From an uncultured Clostridia bacterium (GTDB lineage: Bacteria > Bacillota > Clostridia > Christensenellales > Aristaeellaceae): a stretch of DNA of 64,000 nucleotides. Of the stretch, positions 41,792-49,532 are shown one piece after another; within the stretch, counting starts at the first letter, position 1, and each line of letters opens with the position of its first letter. A program made the position numbers and the translations under genes. The notes beneath the pieces were generated by a model. That model did not search any database. It worked only from the letters and a program-made list of their open reading frames with translations, and was not told the DNA's origin. The stretch spans positions 124,001 through 188,000 of the forward strand of contig CAKULG010000002.1 in NCBI GenBank assembly GCA_934667105.1, written 5' to 3'.

Positions 41792-43129
41792 TCACTGCAC
41801 GTTCATCGCAGAAACGCGGACATAGGGGCCGCCGAAGCCAACAGGCAGGCCCTGCTGCTCCATCTTGCCGCAGCCGCCCGTTACAAAGGAAAGCATTTCC
41901 GTTTCCCGGGTCAGGCCGTCGATGAGCCCCAGGGTTTCGAACACGCTGCCCGTAATCACGCTGATCTGCACCGGGCGGCCCAGGCGGCCGTTTTCGATTT
42001 CATAGGCCAGGGAGGGGGCGATGGTGAAGGTGCTCATGCCGCTGCCGTGACTGATAGTTTTGATGAAATAGCCCTTTTTGATGGGGGCGATCAGCTCGTC
42101 GAAGGAAAGCTCTCCCGGCTCGATATAGGTGTTGGTCATGCGCACGATAGGCTCGAAGGTGCAGTCGATGGCCCGGGCGTTGCCCGTCAGCCCCTCCTCC
42201 AGGGCGGCGGCGGTCTGCGCGCTGTGGAGGCGGCCCGCCAGCACGCCGTTTTTAATCAGATAATTTTTGCGCGCCTTCGAGCCCTCGTCGTCGTAGGGCA
42301 CATAGCCGCTGCCGGGCAGCAGGCCGTATTCGGCGATGGAAAGCAGCGGCGAACCCACCTGCTTGCCCAACTGCCATTCCTGGCGCATGCTTTCATCGGA
42401 AAGCATGAAATCGGATTCAGATTTATGCCCGAAGGATTCGTGGGCGAACACGCCCGCCGCCTCGGGGGACAGCACCACCGGGTATTTCCCCGGCTCCACC
42501 GGAACGGAGCGGCGCATGAAATCCGCCTGCTCTCGCATGGCGGCGCGCAGGGGCTCCGTCAGGCCTTGGAGCGCGTCGAAGCGCGTTTCTCCCCGCTGCC
42601 AATGGGCGGAGAATTTCTTCTCGCCCTCCACCATGCTGCATCCGAAGGCCATGCCGCAGGTCTGGTAATCATATTCGATATCCGCCCCTAGGGAGGAGCG
42701 GAAGGTGAAGCGGCTGTTGCGATCCAGATACACGCCCGCGGGCATGGTCATGCAGCCGTCCTCCTCAAGCAGGGGCAGATAGCCCTGAAGCAGCGCGTTC
42801 TTTTCCGCCGTCGGAACATCACGCACGGAGCAATCCGCAAAGCAAAGCACCTGCGCCTTGTTCCTTTCAAAGCGGCTTACGATGGGATCCTGCAAAATAT
42901 CCGCGTGGGGCGTAGCCGCGTCGTACAGCCCGTCCAGCGTTTTCTGCAAATGGTTCACATCCGTCACGGAGGCGTAATACCACATTTTGCCGTCGTACAC
43001 CCGCAGAAAGGCGCGGATTTCCTTACGGACTTTCATTTCCTGCAAAATGCCCTCCCGATAGCTAATCACCGTTCGAAAGCGATCCTCCTGGCGGACGTCG
43101 GCATAATAGCCTTCCCGAAATTGAATCAT
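41792..43129 (-). CDS. tldD: TldD family zinc metalloprotease
   Basis: A 445-residue peptidase with the zinc motif HESFGH at about residues 227-232 and the downstream GCGKMEQQGLPVGFGGP region that carries the third zinc ligand Cys. It forms a heterodimer with the PmbA/TldE protein encoded next. The ATG at 43129 has GGGAGG eight bases upstream. Length and motifs are normal, so the pair should be active. Confidence 0.94.
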   Translation of the reverse strand: MIQFREGYYADVRQEDRFRTVISYREGILQEMKVRKEIRAFLRVYDGKMWYYASVTDVNHLQKTLDGLYDAATPHADILQDPIVSRFERNKAQVLCFADCSVRDVPTAEKNALLQGYLPLLEEDGCMTMPAGVYLDRNSRFTFRSSLGADIEYDYQTCGMAFGCSMVEGEKKFSAHWQRGETRFDALQGLTEPLRAAMREQADFMRRSVPVEPGKYPVVLSPEAAGVFAHESFGHKSESDFMLSDESMRQEWQLGKQVGSPLLSIAEYGLLPGSGYVPYDDEGSKARKNYLIKNGVLAGRLHSAQTAAALEEGLTGNARAIDCTFEPIVRMTNTYIEPGELSFDELIAPIKKGYFIKTISHGSGMSTFTIAPSLAYEIENGRLGRPVQISVITGSVFETLGLIDGLTRETEMLSFVTGGCGKMEQQGLPVGFGGPYVRVSAMNVQ

Positions 43130-43200
43130 ATTTGATTCCTCCCTGCATAAAATTGACGACGGGCCCGGCGCGCCGCGCACAGGCCCATCTGAAAAGCGCA

Positions 43201-44298
43201 TTATACGTTGAAACGGAAAAGGGTGATATCGCCGTCCTGCATCACATAATCCTTCCCCTCGGAGCGAATAAGCCCCTTTTCCCGGCAGGCGTTCATGCTG
43301 CCCAGTTCCCGCAGCGTTTCAAAGGGCACGATTTCCGCCCGGATGAAGCCGCGCTCAAAGTCGGTGTGGATTTTGCCCGCAGCCTGGGGCGCCTTCGTGC
43401 CCCGGACGATGGTCCAGGCCCGGCATTCGTCCTCCCCCGCCGTGAGGAAGGAAATCAGGCCCAGCAGATGATAGCATTTCTGAATCAGCCGGTCCAGGCC
43501 GCTCTGGCCGATGCCCATTTCCTGCAAAAATTCTTCCTTTTCGGCCGGCTCCATCTGGGAAATTTCTTCCTCGATCTGGGCGGAAATCACCAGCACCTCC
43601 GCCTGCTCCCGGGCGGCGATCTTCTTCACCTGGCGCACGAAATCGATGGAATCCTCCGGTTCGCCCACCATGTCCTCCGCAATGTTGGCGGCGTAGATCA
43701 CGGGCTTGGCGGTCAGCAGGAACCAGCCCCGCACGATCTCCCGCTCTTCCTCCGTCAGCTCGCAGGTGCGGGCGGGCTTGCCCTGCTCCAGATGCTTGAG
43801 CACCTTCAGCGCCAGGTCGGCCTCGGCGGCGTATTTCTTTTCGCCCGTTTTAATCAGCTTCCGGGCCTTTTCCTCCCGCTTGGATACGGTTTCCATATCC
43901 GCGAAGATCAATTCCAGATTGATGGTTTCAATATCCCGGGCGGGGTTCACGCTGCCGTCCACATGGATGATATTTTCATCCTCAAAGCAGCGCACCACAT
44001 GCACCACCGCGTCGCATTCCCGAATGTGGGAAAGAAATTTGTTGCCCAGGCCTTCGCCCTTGCTGGCGCCCTTCACCAGCCCGGCAATATCCACAAATTC
44101 CACTGTGGCGGGCGTTACCTTCTTGGGGTGATACATGCCCTCCAGCACCTTCAGCCGCCCATCCGGCACGGCCACGATGCCCGCGTTGGGCTCGATGGTG
44201 CAGAAAGGATAATTGGCCGCCTGGGCCCCCGCCCCCGTGATGGCGTTAAACAGCGTGCTTTTGCCCACGTTGGGCAGCCCCACAACGCCTAATTTCAT
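43201..44298 (-). CDS. ychF: Redox-regulated ATPase YchF (Obg-like)
   Basis: A 365-residue P-loop protein, exact family length. Visible elements are G1 GLPNVGKST, G3 DIAGLVKGASKGEGLG, the AANIAED region replacing the canonical NKxD (which gives ATP preference), a coiled-coil insert, and a C-terminal TGS domain. It binds ribosomes and is linked to oxidative-stress control. GGGGAAC precedes the ATG. It has a good promoter (44348-44376) shared in a divergent gap with glpK. Confidence 0.97.
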   Translation of the reverse strand: MKLGVVGLPNVGKSTLFNAITGAGAQAANYPFCTIEPNAGIVAVPDGRLKVLEGMYHPKKVTPATVEFVDIAGLVKGASKGEGLGNKFLSHIRECDAVVHVVRCFEDENIIHVDGSVNPARDIETINLELIFADMETVSKREEKARKLIKTGEKKYAAEADLALKVLKHLEQGKPARTCELTEEEREIVRGWFLLTAKPVIYAANIAEDMVGEPEDSIDFVRQVKKIAAREQAEVLVISAQIEEEISQMEPAEKEEFLQEMGIGQSGLDRLIQKCYHLLGLISFLTAGEDECRAWTIVRGTKAPQAAGKIHTDFERGFIRAEIVPFETLRELGSMNACREKGLIRSEGKDYVMQDGDITLFRFNV

Positions 44299-44347
44299 AG
44301 CTTCTGTTCCCCTTTGCGCGTCTATTGATGCGAAAGCACCACCTCAT

Positions 44348-44376
44348 ATTATACAGGATGCGCCCTGCAATTGCAA
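44348..44376 (-). promoter_or_regulatory. Promoter of ychF
   Basis: Minus-strand TTGCAA (44376-44371) and TATAAT (44353-44348), 17 bases apart, about 45 bases before the ATG. Confidence 0.7.
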
Positions 44377-44436
44377 GCGCTTCAAGGGGGAAGGCGGGCG
44401 GATACACAGCCGCATCCGGAGGCTTTTCGCCCCATC

Positions 44437-44465
44437 TTGAAAAATGCGAAAAAAAATGGTACACT
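44437..44465 (+). promoter_or_regulatory. Promoter of glpK
   Basis: TTGAAA and TACACT with 17-base spacing. The transcript would start near 44472, about 45 bases before the ATG. There is no antiterminator-type (GlpP) leader. Confidence 0.65.
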
Positions 44466-44518
44466 ATATGCTGTAAAAGCATCGTTTGGCATTTTTTGCG
44501 CAGGGAGGACGCGACGCG

Positions 44519-46042
44519 ATGATGAACAAGCGCTATCTGGCCGCGCTGGATCAGGGAACCACCAGCTCCCGGGCCGTTATTTTCACGCTGGAAGGCCGCG
44601 TCGTGGCCTCCTCCGCCCAGGAATTTCCCCAGTATTATCCCCGGCCCGGCTGGGTGGAGCACGACCCGGCGGATATTCTTTCCACCCAAATCGAGGCGCT
44701 GCGCGCCGCCGTGCGCAAGGCGGGCATTAACGCCTCGGAAATCGCCGCCCTGGGCATTGCCAATCAGCGGGAAACTACCCTGGTGTGGGACCGGCAGACG
44801 GGCCGCTGCGTCTGCAACGCTATCGTGTGGCAATGCCGCCGGACGGCGGGCACGGTGGAGGCGCTGAAGGCGGCGGGCTATGGCGATACGATCCGCGAAA
44901 AAACCGGGCTGGTGCCCGACGCTTATTTTTCGGGCACCAAGCTGAAATGGATTCTGGATGAGCTGAACCTGCGGGAGCAGGCAAGGCGGGGCGAATTGTG
45001 CTTCGGCACGGTGGATTCCTTCCTGGCCTGGCATCTGACGGAGGGGAACCCCCATGTGACGGACGCCACCAACGCCGCCCGCACCATGCTGTTTAACCTG
45101 CACACCCAGCAATGGGACGACGAGCTGCTGCAAATGCTGGATATTCCCCGGGCCATGCTGCCCCGGGTGGTGGATACCGCCCAGGTGATCGGCGTGCTAC
45201 GGGGGGATATTATCGGGGCCCGCGTTCCCGTGGCCGCTCTGGCGGGGGATCAGCACGCGGCGCTGTTCGGCCAGGGCTGCTTTGAAGAGGGCATGGTGAA
45301 AAACACGTACGGCACGGGCTGCTTCATGCTGATGAACGCCGGAGAGCGCTTTCGCCTCTCCCATCACGGCCTGATTACCACCCTGGCCTGGCGGCTGAAC
45401 GGCCGGCCCGTTTTCGCCTTTGAGGGCAGCGTGTTTATGGGCGGCGCGTCCATCCAATGGCTGCGGGATGAATTAAAGCTGATTTCCACCGCGGCGGAAA
45501 GCGAGGCGGTGGCCGCGTCCGTTCCCGATACGGGCGGAGTGTACCTGGTGCCCGCGTTTACGGGCCTGGGCGCGCCCTATTGGAGCATGTACGCCCGGGG
45601 CACGCTGGTGGGCATGACCCGGGGCGCGGGCCGGGCCCAGATCGTGCGGGCCGCGCTGGAGGCCATCGCCTATCAATCCCGTGATCTGCTGGCGGCCATG
45701 GCGGAGGATTGCGGCAAAATGCCCCCCGCCCTGCGGGTGGACGGCGGAGCCAGCGCCAACCGGCTGCTGATGCAATTTCAGAGCGATCTGATGGGCGTGC
45801 CGGTGCTGCGGCCCCCCGTGCTGGAAACCACCGCCCTGGGCGCGGCCATGCTGGCCGGGCTGGGCGCGGGGCTGTTTTCCTCCCCGGCAGAAACGGCGGA
45901 GGGCTGGCGCCCGGCGGAGCAATTTACCCCCGCTATGGATTCCCCCCGGCGGGAACGGCTGCTGCGCGGCTGGCGGCGGGCGGTGGATTGCGCCCTCGCC
46001 TGGGCCCAGAGCCAGGAAAATGAAGAAAAAACAACCGAGTAA
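44519..46042 (+). CDS. glpK: Glycerol kinase
   Basis: A 507-residue kinase of the FGGY family, converting glycerol to glycerol-3-phosphate with ATP. Signatures are ALDQGTTSSRAV (ATP phosphate site), YFSGTKLKWILDE, GTGCFMLMN and the C-terminal GLGAPYWSMYARG and RVDGGASANRLLMQFQ (conserved Asp-Gly-Gly). The His of HPr-dependent activation (HYFE-like loop around residue 230) appears absent: the segment reads GQGCFEEGMVKNTYGTG. Regulation by PTS phosphorylation is therefore unlikely. Two ATGs are adjacent; GGGAGG favours the first. No glpF or glpD is next to it; a SARP-type regulator follows 18 bases later. Confidence 0.96.
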   Translation: MMNKRYLAALDQGTTSSRAVIFTLEGRVVASSAQEFPQYYPRPGWVEHDPADILSTQIEALRAAVRKAGINASEIAALGIANQRETTLVWDRQTGRCVCNAIVWQCRRTAGTVEALKAAGYGDTIREKTGLVPDAYFSGTKLKWILDELNLREQARRGELCFGTVDSFLAWHLTEGNPHVTDATNAARTMLFNLHTQQWDDELLQMLDIPRAMLPRVVDTAQVIGVLRGDIIGARVPVAALAGDQHAALFGQGCFEEGMVKNTYGTGCFMLMNAGERFRLSHHGLITTLAWRLNGRPVFAFEGSVFMGGASIQWLRDELKLISTAAESEAVAASVPDTGGVYLVPAFTGLGAPYWSMYARGTLVGMTRGAGRAQIVRAALEAIAYQSRDLLAAMAEDCGKMPPALRVDGGASANRLLMQFQSDLMGVPVLRPPVLETTALGAAMLAGLGAGLFSSPAETAEGWRPAEQFTPAMDSPRRERLLRGWRRAVDCALAWAQSQENEEKTTE

Positions 46043-46060
46043 TGGAGCGTTGAATATAAA

Positions 46061-47269
46061 ATGGACGAAATTAAAATTCACCTGCTGGGAAGATTTGAAA
46101 TGCTTTATAACGGCCGCCGCATTGACGAGCAGGTGGCCAAATCCCGCAAGGGCCGGCTGCTGCTGCAATATTTATTGGTTTGGCAGACGGAGGCGGTGCC
46201 CTACAGCAAGCTGTACGAGGTGCTCTGGCCCGATGAAAAAAGCGCGAACCCGGAAAATGCCCTGAAAACGCTGGTCAGCCGCATGCGGGTGGCGCTTTCT
46301 TCCTGCTGCCCGGGGCTGGGGAAATGCATTGTAACGGCCCGGGGCGCTTATCGCTGGAAATCGCCGGAAAACTGCATGGTGGATGTGTTTGAATTTGAAA
46401 AGCTGTGCCTGGAATTAAAAAACGCGGAAACCCTCACCCCTGAAAACCGGCCGCTCTTTGAGCAGGTGCTTTCTCTTTACACAGGCGATTTGCTGCCCGA
46501 AAACGATCAGGAAAGCTGGGTGGTGGCCCGCAGCGTATACCTGCAAAATCTGTATATGAATACGGTATATCAGTATCTTAAGCTGCTCAAGGACCGAGAA
46601 GAATACGAACAGATCATCCACGTCTGCCGCCGGGCGCTGGAAATCAACGCCTTTGACGAGCAGCTGCACCTGATGCTCATGGAAGCGCTGGTGCGTACCA
46701 ACCGCAATCACGAAGCGCTGATGCAGTATAAGCACGCCACCAACCTGCATTTTCGCTATCTGGGCGTGAAGCCCCCCGAGGGCATTCAGGAATTTTATAA
46801 ACAGATCGCCCAGGCGGGCCGTGTGCTGGATGGAGATCTGGACGCCATCCGCGCCGATTTGCGCGATTACCGGGAGGCCCGGGGCGCTTTCGTGTGCGAA
46901 TACGCGGTGTTTAAGGAAATCTATAATTTGCAGCTGCGCTCCCTGGAGCGCACCAGCACCACCATCTTCCTGGCGCTTCTCATGGTATCCAGCGTGGGCC
47001 AGGAGGATATGAACCCCTTAAAGCTGGATGATATAATGAAGCAATTGCTGGAAGTGCTGCGCGGCTCTCTGCGCAAGGGCGATATTATCACCCATTATAC
47101 CGCCTCCCAATACGCGCTGCTGCTCCCCCTAAAATCCTATGATAACGGCAAGCTGGTGATGGAGCGGGTGAAAAGCGCCTTTTACCGGCAGCACGCCAAT
47201 TCCTCCGTGGTACTCAATTACCGGCTGGGCCTCATCTCCCCCGAGCACCCGCAGGATACGGAAAGATAA
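46061..47269 (+). CDS. SARP-type regulator with BTAD and degenerate GGDEF-like domain
   Basis: A 402-residue protein: an N-terminal OmpR-like winged helix (about 1-95, IHLLGRFEMLYNGR), a bacterial transcriptional activator TPR domain (about 100-245, with EALVRTNRNHEALMQYKHA), and a C-terminal domain of about 150 residues. The last part fits a GGDEF fold: LRKGDIITHYTASQYALLLP matches the D...R.GGDEF..LLP region in spacing (only key residues cited), but GGDEF is replaced by TASQY. Cyclic-di-GMP synthesis is thus excluded; it may bind nucleotides or only dimerise. It lies 18 bases after glpK, suggesting a role in glycerol or central metabolism control. Confidence 0.85.
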   Translation: MDEIKIHLLGRFEMLYNGRRIDEQVAKSRKGRLLLQYLLVWQTEAVPYSKLYEVLWPDEKSANPENALKTLVSRMRVALSSCCPGLGKCIVTARGAYRWKSPENCMVDVFEFEKLCLELKNAETLTPENRPLFEQVLSLYTGDLLPENDQESWVVARSVYLQNLYMNTVYQYLKLLKDREEYEQIIHVCRRALEINAFDEQLHLMLMEALVRTNRNHEALMQYKHATNLHFRYLGVKPPEGIQEFYKQIAQAGRVLDGDLDAIRADLRDYREARGAFVCEYAVFKEIYNLQLRSLERTSTTIFLALLMVSSVGQEDMNPLKLDDIMKQLLEVLRGSLRKGDIITHYTASQYALLLPLKSYDNGKLVMERVKSAFYRQHANSSVVLNYRLGLISPEHPQDTER

Positions 47270-47303
47270 AATAGGGACTGTGAAAAAACGAAAACAAAGC
47301 ATT

Positions 47304-47345
47304 TGCGGGAGAACCGCTCTGGCAAGCGAATCCCCCGCATTTTTT
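47304..47345. terminator. Bidirectional hairpin, dispersed family copy 6
   Basis: TGCGGG and CCCGCA close an imperfect stem followed by TTTTTT. The left flank (ACTGTGAAAAAACGAAAAC) matches that of the 31135-31208 element. It ends the SARP gene and, on the other strand, lies at the stop of the ATPase gene. Confidence 0.75.
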
Positions 47346-48378
47346 AATCTTTCTTTCCCTTTTCGTCCGCCGTCTGTAGATCCTCCGCCCGCAGTTCCAT
47401 CAGCTGCTCCCGGGTGAGGGGCTGCGGCTGAGCGGCCAGGCGGTCAGCCTGGGCTGCGACGGTCCGCTCAAACAGGTTGCGCACGCCCCGGGCGTTGCCA
47501 AAGCCCTTCACATCCTGGCTTTCCCGCGCCAAAATCTCCCGCAGGGCTTCCTCCGCATCCGGGGCCAGGGCATAGCCGCTTTTACCGCAGCGCATGCGGA
47601 AAATACCCGTCATTTCCTCCACGGTGTAATCCGGGAAGAAAAGAAAGCGATTGAAGCGGGATTCCAGCCCTGGATTGGAATGAACGAAGCGCTCCATCAA
47701 TTCGGTGTAGCCCGCCACGATGACGATTAAATCCTCCCGCTGATCCTCCATGGCCTTGAGCAGCGTGTCCACCGCCTCCTGGCCGTAGTCGTTTTCCCCG
47801 CGGCTGGTGAGGGTGTAGGCCTCGTCGATAAACAACACGCCGCCCTTGGCCTTTTCGATAACGGCGGCGGTTTTTCCGGCGGTCTGCCCCACATAGCCCG
47901 CCACCAGACCGGAGCGATCCACCTCCACCAATTGCCCCTGGCTGAGCAGACCCAGGCATTTATAAATGCGCGCCATCAGCCGGGCAATCATGGTTTTGCC
48001 CGTGCCGGGATTGCCGGTGAACACCATGTGCAGGGAAAGCTCGGGAGCGGGCAGCCCCTGCTCCTTGCGCAGGGCGCAGATCTGCACCCAGTGAATCAGG
48101 CTGTCCAACTCCTGCTTGATGGCGTCCAGGCCGATATAGCTGTGCAGCTCCGCCTTTAATTCCTCGAGGGTTTCCTGAGGCGTTTCCTCCTGGGCGGAGG
48201 CGCTGACCGGGGCCTGCGCCGTTGTTTCCGTTGTTTTTTCCGCCGCGGCGGGGGCGGTTTCCGGGATCTCGGGCGCTTTCACGCCCCATAAATCCTCGCC
48301 GATGAGGCGCATGCGCTGGTTCATCAGCCCCTGCATAATTTCATTTTGCAAGGTGATGATTTCATCCTTGTTTTCCAT
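47344..48378 (-). CDS. AAA+ ATPase, CbxX/CfqX (SpoVK-like) family
   Basis: A 344-residue AAA+ protein. The N-terminal ~85 residues are helical and Ala/Glu/Thr-rich. The ATPase core shows Walker A GNPGTGKT, pore-loop GYVGQTAGKT, Walker B GGVLFIDEAY, sensor and Arg-finger region NPGLESRFNRFLFFPDY. CbxX proteins include Rubisco activases and SpoVK/stage V sporulation ATPases; in this organism a sporulation role is more likely than Rubisco. AGGAGC is eight bases before the ATG. It ends 12 bases after the sugar isomerase gene upstream. Confidence 0.93.
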   Translation of the reverse strand: MENKDEIITLQNEIMQGLMNQRMRLIGEDLWGVKAPEIPETAPAAAEKTTETTAQAPVSASAQEETPQETLEELKAELHSYIGLDAIKQELDSLIHWVQICALRKEQGLPAPELSLHMVFTGNPGTGKTMIARLMARIYKCLGLLSQGQLVEVDRSGLVAGYVGQTAGKTAAVIEKAKGGVLFIDEAYTLTSRGENDYGQEAVDTLLKAMEDQREDLIVIVAGYTELMERFVHSNPGLESRFNRFLFFPDYTVEEMTGIFRMRCGKSGYALAPDAEEALREILARESQDVKGFGNARGVRNLFERTVAAQADRLAAQPQPLTREQLMELRAEDLQTADEKGKKD

Positions 48379-48390
48379 GAAAAAGCTCCT

Positions 48391-49215
48391 TTACCGGTTA
48401 ATGTGCTCCCGGATATATTGAAGGGTGCGGTTCAATTCGTTAAAATGAATCACGCCGTCCGGCAGGAAGGAAGTGGCCTCCACGGTATAATCCCCGTCGT
48501 AGCCCACCTCCCGGACAAAATCAAAAAAGCGCGCGAAATCGATTTGTCCCTGGCCGATATGCAGCGTTTTGAGCCGCGCCCAATCCATATAGCCCCCGGC
48601 GTAATCATTTACATGCAGATGGCGGATATGCCCCTCCGTCCAGAGAAAGCGATTTTCCGGGGCGTAGTATTCCTCCAATTGCTGATGAAAGGCCGCCATT
48701 TTTGTATCCAGGGTAAAGGCCGCCTGGGGATACAGGCGAAGCAGCTCCCGCCAATGAGTCAGCGGATCGCGCTGATTGCACACCACGTTTTCCACCATCA
48801 GCTCCAGCCCGTGGCGCTGGGCCTGCGCCAGCAGCAGGGGGTAGGCCCGCAGGTTATTTTCGATATGCTGGTCGGAGGTCATGCCGTCCCATAAATGCAT
48901 CACCATCCGGCGCGCGCCCAGAAACACCGCCATCTGGCAATTGATTTCAAACAGGCGCGCGGCCTCCTCCCAATCCCCGGGGCCGTTGCGGCTGATAGCC
49001 TCCCCGATATGCTTTTCGCAATGATACACATACACGGGCAGCCGCAGGCGCGAAAGCAGGGCGCTGAGCCGATCCAATTGATCGTACCAGACGCTGTAGA
49101 GCATAAATTCATAGCCGTCGCAGCGCAGGCGCTCCGCGCATTCCGGCAGCAGATAATAATTTCTTCCGTTGGGCACGCCCAGCAGCGCCCCGGTGGAGCA
49201 AAGAACCCTGTGCAT
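48391..49215 (-). CDS. Sugar phosphate isomerase/epimerase (TIM barrel)
   Basis: A 274-residue protein of the xylose-isomerase-like TIM-barrel group. Metal-binding landmarks are MHLWDG, VENVVCNQRDP (Glu), TLDTKMAAFH (Asp/His) and HIRHLHVNDYAGG, with a C-terminal VEATSF Glu. The family includes myo-inositol and sugar epimerases; the substrate is unknown. The ATG at 49215 is chosen over GTG 49221 because GGGAGG lies eight bases before it. It shares an operon with the AAA+ gene downstream; the functional link is unclear. Confidence 0.9.
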   Translation of the reverse strand: MHRVLCSTGALLGVPNGRNYYLLPECAERLRCDGYEFMLYSVWYDQLDRLSALLSRLRLPVYVYHCEKHIGEAISRNGPGDWEEAARLFEINCQMAVFLGARRMVMHLWDGMTSDQHIENNLRAYPLLLAQAQRHGLELMVENVVCNQRDPLTHWRELLRLYPQAAFTLDTKMAAFHQQLEEYYAPENRFLWTEGHIRHLHVNDYAGGYMDWARLKTLHIGQGQIDFARFFDFVREVGYDGDYTVEATSFLPDGVIHFNELNRTLQYIREHINR

Positions 49216-49321
49216 TTCCACCGCCTCCCGTTTTTTCCATCATTTATTATAGCACATTTCCGCCGCAAATGCGAACACAAATTGCCGGGGAGCAATTTCG
49301 CGCGCATTCCCTTTCCGGCGA

Positions 49322-49351
49322 TTGACAAGGGAAAAGCGAATGCGCTATAAT
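49322..49351 (+). promoter_or_regulatory. Strong promoter of the ade leader
   Basis: TTGACA (49322-49327) and TATAAT (49346-49351), both consensus, 18 bases apart. Transcription would begin about 170 bases before the ade start codon. Confidence 0.85.
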
Positions 49352-49371
49352 GGACGCATCAACGAAAGAAG

Positions 49372-49492
49372 GGAGAGCGGCCGCATGAAAAACGAAGCGC
49401 GGTTTCCGGATTTTGCAATCACTCCGGGGGCCTGCGCCCGCCCGTTTTCCGCCGCGCTCTCCGGGAAAGGCTGCGTTTTGCGCGGCCTTTTT
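49372..49492 (+). promoter_or_regulatory. Attenuator/riboswitch-like leader of adenine deaminase
   Basis: A long-range stem GGAGAGCG (49372-49379) with CGCTCTCC (49455-49462) encloses two smaller hairpins (CCGGA/TCCGG at 49406-49427, and GGGCCTGCGCCC near 49428-49440). A terminator GCCGCGC/GCGCGGC (49451-49457 and 49480-49486), followed by CTTTTT, uses the same bases 49455-49457. The two stems therefore exclude each other, the hallmark of a transcriptional switch. The purine riboswitch core is absent. A weak overlapping short frame begins at 49385 and might be a leader peptide instead. Confidence 0.6.
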
Positions 49493-49532
49493 GCTAATTT
49501 AAAGGGCATTATAAAAACGGGGAGGCCGAAAC

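Noticed and set aside
41792..43129. TldD/TldE as part of a RiPP biosynthesis cluster
   Set aside because: No precursor peptide, cyclase or transporter of a RiPP system is found near; neighbours are YchF and AzlCD.
47344..48378. CbxX ATPase as a Rubisco activase
   Set aside because: No Rubisco or Calvin-cycle gene is present and sporulation ATPases share the same family.
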